DNA of 57,829 nucleotides from STC-113 sp964618565. Its GTDB lineage: Bacteria > Patescibacteriota > Gracilibacteria > BD1-5 > UBA2023. Under the pieces are notes generated by a model. It had not been told where the DNA came from. It was given only the letters and a program-made list of their open reading frames with translations, and did no database searches. The position numbers were made by a program, and so were the translations under genes. The stretch spans positions 1 through 57,829 of the forward strand of contig CAZUBA010000009.1 in the NCBI GenBank assembly GCA_964618565.1, given 5' to 3'. Each line of letters opens with the position of its first letter. Within the stretch, counting starts at the first letter, position 1. Of the stretch, positions 49,232 through 57,829 are shown piece by piece.

Positions 49232-51319
49232 CTACTCTCCGATTTTCTTTGAAGAAAAATAATCAGTTCAATCAGTTCAGTATAATTCAAATGCTGTTCA
49301 ATTCCATCTTACAGGTTTTTTCTGATTTATTATATTTGCTCAGAAATTATATTTTATTATCGGAGTTGAAGAATGTGTTATTCTTCATCTTGAAGTACAT
49401 GTTGCTCAGAAATCATTATTATCTCAAGGTTTTGCATGCCAGCTGCAGTCTGCAGTTCATGACAGATCTAGGACTCAATCGCTCCATCATAGATAAGCTC
49501 ATGTTCAGATATCCAATGGGTTTGTGTTGGTTGTTTGGGAGAATATCTTTGAAATTCAGTAATATTTATTAGAAGTCGCGCTTGCCATTAGGAATGTTGC
49601 TCAGTTATTGTATATATAGTTATCATTGAATATATGATTAGTTCACACATTTATATCAACTCACCATCATCAATTGCTATAATTCATGATGTTATTGAAA
49701 TGATTATAAACTCAGGCATTTTCTAATAAAATTCATCTAGAACCATTATTAAAAACTTGTATATTATTAAAAGAGTTATGAGTATGCGCGCTTCACTGAA
49801 TATATATTCAGTTAGCGTTATTATTGAACACCATCGTATTATTGAATATATTTCCTATGCAATTATTAGGATACAGATGTATTCAATGGTTTATATTATT
49901 ATATATTTTAAAATTTTCCATTACATTTCCTGAGGCATAGGTCAAAAAGGTTCAGTTGTTTGAGTTATTGTATATCTGGAAGTTCTTAAAAGTATTTCAA
50001 TTGCTTCATAAATATAATCCTACCACATTATTATTTATTATGAAGTCATCAAGAATATTATAATCTGCATATGATCAGAACATCACTCAATGACTTTTGT
50101 TGTTTATTATGCTAATGTTCTTAAGGGTGCTATTTTTTGCTGAATACCAGTAGATTCAGTAACTATTTGCATATGTGAAATTTGATTTGTTTCAGTCTAA
50201 TGTTATTGAAGTTAAAATAGAATTTGAATTGCTATTCTTATTCACCATTCATGCTGCAGTTGTATCATTGTAATTTCTTTTTATTATAACTCATCATCTT
50301 GATTGTCAGATAATCGCTGTACAATTAGTCATTAATATGCCTCAATCAAGATTATAATTTCAATTAGCGACCTTATATATCGTATTCTGCGTTAAAGTTT
50401 TTCAATTAAGGCTGGTATTAAAAGATGTCACATCAGATATATTTACTATATTCGGAACTGCAGTACATCAATTTGTCTTCCATCATTTTGCATAATCGCT
50501 CACAGCTCAGCTGAAGACCTTCTTAAGGTCAGCATCAGATGAGCTATATAGTGCAGTAGTAGCGAGTTCCGGGTCTATCGCTGCAGGAGGTAGAGGATTT
50601 ACGGGGCTTGTAAATCCGGCTAATGCATTAACGGTCACTCAAGTTGCAGAAATGCTATTATTTATAAGGGCTACCATTCAGGTGTTTATATTTGTATCTG
50701 TTATCACAAATCACGTAGAAGATGATTGCAGGCTTGAAATATCCTGGATAGGCGTATATGAAATTGATCAAGAATTGGCTCCTGCTTCCTTTAGTAAGAC
50801 AATTCATAGCTTATCTCCTTTTTCATATGGGTATCTTTCATCATATTCTGTTGCATTTGTATCAAATCAAAAATTGAAATTCTGCATGCTGTTTTCAAAA
50901 GGGTTTAATGTCAGAAGATTCTTGTTTTCCAGAAAAGCAAGCAACTGGAATTTATTTTTCGTAAGATTTATCGAGTATGTGTAAAATGATTTATCCAAAG
51001 GATCTTTTCATCCTCATGCAGAGAATTTTATGATATTAAGAGTCGATGATCAGGCTTCTCATTGATGTCATATCAAGGTAGTTCAAGAAAATAACTTTAT
51101 GTTCTTGTCCGGCGCTGGATAATTTCAAGATATTGACTGATTGACTCATAGTCATTCGGCAATATTACTCATATCTGTCAATCTTGTAGAATCTCTAGCG
51201 GAAGAGGATTGTGAGCTGAAACTTAGAAAGGCAATAGTCGCGAGTATTGCCAATATCACTATTACTACAATAAGCTCCACAAGAGTGAAGCCTTTTTTCA
51301 GGTTTTTTATATATAGCAT
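49232..51319 (-). CDS. type IV prepilin-like protein with parallel beta-helix C-terminus, 695 aa
   Basis: Table 25 ORF from ATG 51319 to TAG 49232-49234. Leader MLYIKNLKKG and FTLVELIVV, with Gly at -1. SSARDSTRLTDMSNIAEGLG and GKDPLDKSFYTYSINLT. The linker YPYEKGDKLGIV and YTPIQDISS is shared. After about residue 310, short N-rich rungs repeat (FKNFQIYNNSNNGTF, FNNTMVFNNNANGIY, IFNDNYIYNNGATFL), typical of a right-handed beta-helix as in pectate-lyase-like adhesins. A few Cys pairs are present. Surface adhesion predicted. Confidence 0.86.
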
Positions 51320-51429
51320 AGGGCGTGAATGTTAATATTTAAATTCACGCTGAACATTACTAAAACGCTACCACAACTTTTTCAAAATACAAATTTTTTT
51401 TAAAGAAATCATTGCTTATTTAGATTAGC

Positions 51430-51745
51430 TTCCATCTGTCACCCTGAGCGGAGCCGTATGGGTCTCTTTTGAATAATGAGATTTGATTCATCATATGCAT
51501 TTTTCGTCAGTGTAATTTTGGGTGAGAAATCCCTTAATCATTATCCGTTATGTCATCTTGAAATTGTTTAGGATCTCATTGTTAATCCGATCCTCACCCC
51601 AGCCCCTTCCATGAGATGAGAGAGGGGGAAGTTTGTCATTCCCGGCTCGATCGGGAATCAAGGTTCATTAATCATTCCTGTCGTTGTACCCCTAAAGGGG
51701 CATAAACCATGACAACCTGCCAAGCAAGCAGGTCCACGAAATAGT
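51430..51745. repeat. dispersed repeat block
   Basis: The stretch 51320-51822 has no gene. It has 'gtcaccctgagcggagccg', the reverse copy of the pilin-embedded repeat (CCTCACCCCAGCCCCTTCC, then 'agagaggggg') at 51590-51630, 'gtcattcccggctcgatcgggaatc', and a CCTGCCAAGCAAGCAGG palindrome. Confidence 0.7.
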
Positions 51746-51764
51746 GATAAATTGACTGATAAAA

Positions 51765-51790
51765 AATAATGGGCATTTGAAATGCCCATT
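51765..51790. terminator. intrinsic terminator
   Basis: ATAATGGGCATTT, GA, AATGCCCATTA. Downstream of the minus-strand gene at 52389-51823. Confidence 0.7.
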
Positions 51791-51822
51791 AAAATGAATT
51801 TGATATGCGATTACTAGAAAAA

Positions 51823-52389
51823 TTATCTCTTTAAAGTTTCTTCAAGACGAATGCTTGCATGCTGTTTCAATTTAGCTTTCATATTCTTAAATGCTTTTAT
51901 CGCATTTTCTCTCCATCTGATTCAATCACTTGTTTTTAGGTTTCAGATGTTATATGCTGACACTTCTTGCTCTGCAAATGGTAAATGATTAAGTTTTGCA
52001 TTTTCGCTCGTGATTTCTAGGGCTAGTTTCTCGATGCATAATTCTAGAGCCTCATATTGCTTATGCACCGAGCTATCGCAGAATAATTCGATAAATCTCT
52101 TGAAGTCATCAGTCACAGCTTCATGTTTCTCTCAACTGACAACTTCTTCAACTTTCTTTGACGTAGCTTTCATGACACTCGACTTATCCCTTATCAAGTC
52201 TTCCACTCTCTCATACAAATAGACATAAGCCCAGACATCTTCATTATTGATATCAACTCAGAGTTCTTCGACCATATCTGCAGGAGGCTTATGCCCCTTC
52301 CTTGTCGTTTTCTCATCAAGTATTCTGATTTCCTCAACAGTAAGTATCGGCATTGGTCCAGAGCTGGGCCTCAGTGAATTCGTTGTCAT
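51823..52389 (-). CDS. hypothetical protein, 188 aa (table 25)
   Basis: ATG 52389 to TAA 51823-51825, four TGA glycines. Predominantly helical and soluble (DVWAYVYLYERVEDLIRDKS, FKRFIELFCDSSVHKQY). No family is recognised. It lies between two pilin-like genes on the same strand. Confidence 0.7.
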
Positions 52390-52525
52390 AGATTTTTAAT
52401 TTAATATTAAATTCGGTACCAGTTTAGCACTTAATTTATTTTTTTGCAAATATGGTTTTATTTAATCTGCTTCGGTTTTCCGTCATTTAATATTTTTTTC
52501 TAAAATCGATACATAATTTCAGTGT

Positions 52526-54589
52526 TTATTGTCATATTTTCTTAGCGGGGTCAAAGTCGATTCAGCTTACTCAGTAATTCACCAGATTACTTCAAGCCAA
52601 ACACATCTTTCAGAAAGGACATCTTAGCGGTTGGACCTGATTGAATATATTAGATCAAAAGTTATAAGATGTTACCGGCATATTCAATCATGAAGATTTA
52701 ATTCAAATATCTCAACATCCTGCTCACCAGCTTGCTACAAGATTCGATTGGGAATGATATGAGCAATCGATAGGATTTGCAGTGATATCAAGAGATCAAT
52801 TCGGCCATCACATCATTCAGTCTGTTCAAGGAGAAAAGCTTGAATCGGATCATGTGGTTCATGAAAAACTTACCTGAGAAGCTCAGAACATCTTCATGCT
52901 TCCATAATATTTATTTCAACTGGCTCAAGATGTGAAATAACCTATATTATTATTATAAGTTGATATATTATTCATGTAATTATTTCAGTTGGTCGTCACT
53001 ATTCACCGATCATTGCCATATACCTGCAGATTCTTCAGATAATTGTTTCATGTACTCGTACTCAGGATCAGACCCCAGGAATTGTTGAATATCTGACAAT
53101 TGCTGATTGTTGAGTATCTTACATTATTAAGAAGCAGTCAGAATGTCGAATTGTTATAAACCATGCAGTTGTTGATGATTGCGTTCTGAGTCGAATTTTC
53201 TATATATACTCAAGTCGGATTATTATAGCTTGTTATATTATATATGAAAGGATATTGGGAATTGCTGACATCAAATCAATAACTTCAATTATTATAGGTT
53301 TGAACACCTGAAATCATACAATTATCACATACAGACAAAGTTATTCAAGCAGAATCTCAATTACCGACAACAGCATTTGCGATATCATTATTAGATCAAT
53401 TCAATGATATCATATACGCATACCTGTTTGCAGACGCTTTATTTCATTCGATAGTGAAATTATATAATATGGTATTACTTCTATTTGAAGACATCAATGG
53501 CATAAAAACTCTTGCTCATGAGGTGAAATTAGAATTGAATAATACTCAATCCCTGCTTTGTCAGATTATAGCGCTGCAGTTTCATGCGAAGGTTATATGT
53601 CAGGAAGATGTTGTCGCTCATGAGAGGCTATAAGTTCAATTGGGCACTTTTACAATCGTATTTCCCGGGACAGAATAAGCTGATGAGAAATTATTAACTG
53701 TAATGACGTTGATTGATCATGTATTACATGGATTTGATGCCCAATTTTGAGTATAATAGCTTCAAGACTCAAACAAATATTTGATTTCATTATCAGATAG
53801 GGAATATATATCTGTACTTGATGTTATATCTGATCATTTTTTGACGACAGTTTTTCAATTAGGATTAACAGGGCTCGTAAATCAAGCTAGGTTTCCTATC
53901 GTAACCGAAACAGATGAAATGGAATTATTCTGGATTGCCACCATTCACGTATTTATGGTAGCATCTTCAATTACAAATCATGTTGAAGAGCTTTGCAGTG
54001 AAGTTATGTCTTGAATTGGCGTATATGCAACGGCTCAGGAATTGGTTCAGGTCGTAGATATTGATTTGGCTAGGACGATTCCCATATCATCTCATTTCTC
54101 ATACGGGTATCTGTTGGTATAATCAAAAGAAAATGCTCATTCCACAGCCGAAAAGGGATTATAATCAAATGCTACATAACCGCTGTTTTCCAAGAAAGTA
54201 AGCAGCTGATATTTGTTTTGGGTAAGATTCGTAGAGTATGTATAATAGGTCTTATCCAGCGGATCTTTTCATCAGCCTGCTGAGAATTTTATGATATTGA
54301 GAATGGCAGCACTCGCTTCTCATTGGAATCATATTTGAGCCGAAGCAGAGGAGCTGATCTTGACATATTTATCCGGAATCGGATATGATCATCATATAGT
54401 CTGATTCAAGCTCAGGCCTTTCGCTATATTGCTAATATCCGATAATCTCGTCGAATCTCTTGCTGCTGATGATTGATTGGAAAAAGAAAGAAACGCTATT
54501 GTTGCCAATATGGCAAGTATCACTATCACTACTATGAGTTCTACAAGGGTAAATCAATATCCTATACTTTGTTTTTTTAGTTTCAGCAT
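52526..54589 (-). CDS. type IV prepilin-like protein with beta-helix C-terminus, 687 aa
   Basis: Table 25 ORF from ATG 54589 to TAA 52526-52528. Leader MLKLKKQSIGYG and FTLVELIVV, SAARDSTRLSDISNIAKGLS, GKDPLDKTYYTYSTNLT. Linker YPYEKGDDMGIV and YTPIQDITSLQ. A C-terminal run of N-rich rungs (IYNITSYNNPTGVYI, NCMVYNNSTFGLLL, ISNCQIFNNSWGLI) suggests a right-handed beta-helix, different from the 51319 gene. C-terminus has CPFGKMCLAGSN. Predicted surface adhesin. Confidence 0.85.
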
Positions 54590-54669
54590 ATTTTTAAAAT
54601 TAAAAATAAAAAAATCCCTAATTTAATTTAAATTAGTAGATTGCCTATGTTAAGATGTCGAACATTGAG

Positions 54670-54675
54670 AGTATA
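54670..54675 (-). promoter_or_regulatory. conserved pilin promoter, -10 element
   Basis: Minus-strand TATACT followed by CTCAATGTTCGACATCTTAACA, resembling 49090 and 57711. Confidence 0.5.
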
Positions 54676-54732
54676 GCCTATTTTTATTTTATATAAAAGT
54701 TTATTTTAAATTCCTTAAATTTAAAATAACAT

Positions 54733-55515
54733 CTACATCCACTCTATCTCTCGTTTTGCTGCTATATTCGCCTCAACTATATATCTCTTCTTATATTCTT
54801 TTAATAATTTCAAAGTCAGCGCGCTTATCTTGAAATCATCTCTGATAAGTTCAACTTGAATCCTAGTTAATACAGCTTTGATGGCGATTGCTTCATCAAA
54901 TGAAAATTTAGAATAAACTTCATAACAATCTTGTATGAATTCAGTAAATCTATTCTTTATTACCTTATCTATTTTTTCTTTAACTGTTTTTTGTACCGAT
55001 AAATCCTGCTTTGCAAGCTCTATAAAGAAATCGATATAATTTTTAGAATGCGCATCAAGGTGACAAAATCTTATATATAAATCATTTATTATCTCAGGGT
55101 TATCAATCTTTGTTTCGGATCATTCTATTACAGTCAATTTTTCTGAAACATTTGCAGTCAATGATGTCACCTTTCATTTTCAAAAAATTGAATTCCACTC
55201 TTTAAGCAGTGATATGGTAAGAGAATCTATTTTTTTATCATATATCAATTCAGATTCCAGACGTTTAAAGATATATTTTAAATAGACCAATTCCAGGATA
55301 GGACTATCTAATTCCAAAATCGATTTCATATATTCGGCCAATATTTTTGCATCAATTTTCTCTAAAGTTTTTTTATCTTCTGAAGCTAAGTCAATAAAAA
55401 AACTTATCATATCATCAAAAGTGGATAGCCTATTCAGACTTTCCAGTCTGCTATTATAATTTTGAGAATTTTTCTGCCAAGTTTGTTCTCTTATCTCAGA
55501 TTTTCTAGGGTTCAT
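54733..55515 (-). CDS. hypothetical helical protein, 260 aa (table 25)
   Basis: ATG 55515 to TAG 54733-54735. Start set at MNPRKSEIREQ because a TACAAT-type -10 near 55555 lies inside a longer in-frame extension to 55578. Charged helices with Leu/Lys/Glu patterns in residues 30-110 and 130-250 suggest a helical repeat or coiled-coil-like protein. Two TGA codons (FGKGK) join the halves. No family is recognised. Confidence 0.65.
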
Positions 55516-55619
55516 GGGAGTGATATGAAGGTTTAATTGGAGATATTGTATCATATATTTTAAAATATGACAACACAATTAATCCGATCTTATTCCATCT
55601 TTTTTTATTCAGTCATACC

Positions 55620-56170
55620 AATTGAGTTCTGTCATACTGAGGCGCCCGTAGGAAGTACTCTTGGGGTGCGCCCGAAGGAAGTACTCTTGGGGTGCGAAGT
55701 GTAACGGAGTCGAATGTATCCCTTTTGAATAATGATTAATTGATTTTGTCATTCTCGTGAAAACGGGAATCCAGGGTTATTTAAGTTTAAATTATTTGTT
55801 TATGTCATTTCGTCCCGTCTGCGGGAGGAGAAATCTATTTACTAAAAAACCTTTTATTCCTTCTCTAATAGGGAAGGTGCCCGATAGGCGGATGGGTTAC
55901 TTTGATTATAAATTATACTTTTTTCTGTCATACTGAGCGGTAGCCGAAGAATCCATTTTTATCTGCACATAGACTAAAAATTTCAAGAACAATTTATTCT
56001 TTTTGTTAAATTTTTTCCCAACCCTCATCTTCAGTTATTATACTTTTTATGCAAAAAGTATACAAAAGCATTGGGGGCACCACAAATCACTCTCCGCTAC
56101 GCTACGTTTAGACGGAATGTTGTTCCGCACCCCAAGAGTACTTCCTACGGGCGCCCCCAAACCCCCGCAT
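55620..56170. repeat. dispersed repeat block with half-element
   Basis: The stretch 55516-56242 has no gene. It holds two copies of a GAAGTACTCTTGGGGTGCG-type motif (55650-55700), 'gtcattctcgtgaaaacgggaat' and 'ggaaggtgcccgataggcgg' fragments, and a partial copy (56039-56170) of the 38.6/39.1 kb element starting with TACTTTTTATGCAAAAAGTA. Confidence 0.7.
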
Positions 56171-56242
56171 CAGGGAATTTATGATTTTGATTTTTTGGGA
56201 AATAGGATAGAATTTTGGTGCTTATATTAGCTAAAGTCACTT

Positions 56243-57625
56243 TTAATCCTTTATACACCTTACAGAAGCACCGGCCGTACTACTCATTATAGCTCTATTT
56301 ACGGAGTCCATATTGAAATAGATATATCTGTTAAATATTCCTGTAGAGCTATTTGCTGTATTAGTCCATAATGAGGTGTAATATCCGCGATAAGAGAAAA
56401 CCAATCCATTACTTGAAACCCGTCAAGATAGAGGTAGCTTCAATGCTTGGATTAAGTTGTTTGAGGCATTTTTAGAGCTGTTATTTATCCATCCTAGACC
56501 AGAGCATCACCATCAATTTCATGTCGCATTAACTCAATCCCTCATAAAAGCGGGTCAAGCACAAGTTGAACCCTTAAGATAATTTTCCAAGGTTGTCCAT
56601 TCATTATCGCTTGGTAAGTGCCATCAATTGGCACAGGCATTATTCTTAAGACTTGCCTGTTTCCAATTGTAGAATTTTCACCATATGCCATCGACTGTTC
56701 AATTCACTCAGGCCGCGATAGCCCATGATTTTTCTTTTGAATTACTTGCCATGGCCACGCTTCATATCACACAATTTGTTACATTGAGGACTCAGGCATA
56801 ATCCCAACATCAATCTCCAGCTCCTACGCTTCAAGTTGCTCATGTACTAGTATATCACCACTCCGATCATTCTCAAATTGTAGAATTACAGCTTGCCCAT
56901 ACCTGGTCTCAGATTGCAATGTCATAATTGTCGCATCCTGGGAATTTTGATCATCATGTTTTCATTGTCCCATTGACAACAAATAGTGCAGACCCAGTTC
57001 AGGTAACCTTATCCTTATTTGTGAATTGTGCAACGTAGCTTCATGTCGTAAGAACCACATCGATGCTTACATTCAATGTCTGAGCGGGTACAAGAGTCGT
57101 ACTGTTAAGTAGGATTCATAATTGGTCTCATCTTGTAATTAAATACCTTCAGCTGTAGCTAGATGGATCTGCGCTTGCTGTATTTCAGGCAAAAGGAACT
57201 AAGCTTAATGCGGAATTGCTACCATCTTCCAAGAATCCGAGTATCTGGAATTTGCTCTGCGCCTGATTTGTCGAATATGTATAATATGTAGAAGTATCCA
57301 GAGGGTCTTTTCAGCCGTTAGAGACCTTTAACATATTGAGGATATTTGCTCATGCATATCACTGCTTTCAGATTGCAGTTCAAGATGCGGTTATCAATAT
57401 CGCTCAATCGGGAGAGGGATATATCCCGGACGTGGCATTGAATACCATCAGTCATTTGGTAATATTACTCATATCTGATAGTCTTGTGGAATCCCTAGCT
57501 GAAGCTGATTGTGAAGAAAAGGTTAGGAATGCTATAGTTGCAAGAATTGCCAGGATTACTATAACAACTATAAGCTCAACCAAAGTGAATCATGGTCTTA
57601 AATCATTTATTTTTGCTTTATACAT
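56243..57625 (-). CDS. type IV prepilin-like protein with FISUMP-like domain, 460 aa
   Basis: Table 25 ORF from ATG 57625 to TAA 56243-56245. Leader MYKAKINDLRPG and FTLVELIVV; SASARDSTRLSDMSNITKGL; GKDPLDTSTYYTYSTNQ; then a FISUMP-like (Fib_succ_major) C-terminal domain: VWASCNSTIG, GKFYNWKQASLKNNACANGWHLP (longer run not shown), SDNEWTTLENYL, a Trp/Gly/Tyr-rich core (SYRGYYTSLW) and the terminal ASVRCIKD. FISUMP domains are typical of secreted surface proteins. The pilin body is closest to the 11021 gene. Confidence 0.86.
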
Positions 57626-57705
57626 ATTTTAAAAATTGAAAATAAGAAACTATAATTTGATTATAAAAAAGTTACATAATCATCTTTAGATATATGAACG
57701 TTGCA

Positions 57706-57711
57706 AGTATA
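57706..57711 (-). promoter_or_regulatory. conserved pilin promoter, -10 element
   Basis: Minus-strand TATACT followed by TGCAACGTTCATATATC; upstream GGATTTATCC-like block at about 57738-57750. The rest of 57626-57829 holds no recognised gene. Confidence 0.5.
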
Positions 57712-57829
57712 GCTTAATATCCAACAAAAAAAAATCTTTTTGGATAAATCCTTTGGAATATGACATTGATAGTATGAAGATGTAATTGATTTGATATGAA
57801 AATATAAATAGCTGTCTATGAATGATTAG

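Noticed and set aside
50652..50984. Plus-strand ORF of 110 codons
   Set aside because: Antisense to the linker region of the prepilin-like gene 49232-51319.

Overview
The window reads as a chromosomal segment of a candidate-phyla (CPR/Patescibacteria) bacterium of the Absconditabacteria (SR1)/Gracilibacteria group. The main reason is the genetic code. Nearly every native gene is interrupted by in-frame TGA exactly where the protein family has a conserved glycine: RuvB GPPGLGKT, NAD synthetase GLSGGVDSA, NAD kinase GGDGS, ABC transporter FSGGQ, MsrA GGCFWC. Native genes end only in TAA or TAG. All native coordinates below are therefore given in translation table 25 (TGA = Gly). A standard translation would break almost every gene into fragments.

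Layout: 0-2.5 kb holds two unknown genes, a small array of repeats derived from the 3' end of a tRNA-Glu gene, the tRNA-Glu itself and a solitary rplK. 2.7-9.6 kb holds an unknown protein, a degenerate histidine-phosphatase-like protein, a RelA/SpoT-type HD protein, a DUF488 protein, RuvB, a YecM-like protein, two HD-domain proteins and a Bax-inhibitor-1 homologue. 9.6-12.4 kb holds two type IV prepilin-like proteins with LamG C-termini. 16.9-23.6 kb holds a LUD protein, VOC proteins, a cupredoxin lipoprotein, MsrAB, a dienelactone-hydrolase lipoprotein, a C39-like peptidase and a second RelA/SpoT-type HD protein beside a scrap of synthetase domain. 24.5-42.3 kb is dominated by NAD and ADP-ribose metabolism: NadE, NadK, NadD, a Nudix hydrolase, a DUF1152-like protein, an ADP-ribosylglycohydrolase, an NrtR-type regulator, a PARG/DUF2263-like protein, a CDF transporter and an NMNAT-like/methyltransferase fusion. 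44.6-57.6 kb holds an ABC exporter and four minus-strand prepilin-like proteins with very different C-terminal adhesin-like modules (SBBP repeats, two beta-helix types, FISUMP), plus two unknown genes.

Interspersed are six short islands (about 12.4-16.75, 23.7-24.5, 29.4-29.7, 30.65-31.8, 42.95-43.7 and 43.75-44.4 kb). Their genes have no internal TGA, use GGN glycine codons, carry strong AGGAGG-type ribosome binding sites, and in seven cases end in TGA just before a hairpin terminator. They look like standard-code genes (LemA, TPM-domain proteins, small membrane proteins) inside a recoded chromosome. Either they were acquired from a standard-code donor or the assembly mixes two organisms.

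The most coherent new system is the NrtR/ADP-ribose locus. A palindrome close to GTGTA-N5-TACAC sits directly after the -10 element of three promoters: upstream of an unknown 380-residue protein (two copies), of the Nudix/DUF1152/ADP-ribosylglycohydrolase operon (two copies), and of nrtR itself (one copy). It would couple ADP-ribose sensing to ADP-ribose turnover and NAD synthesis.
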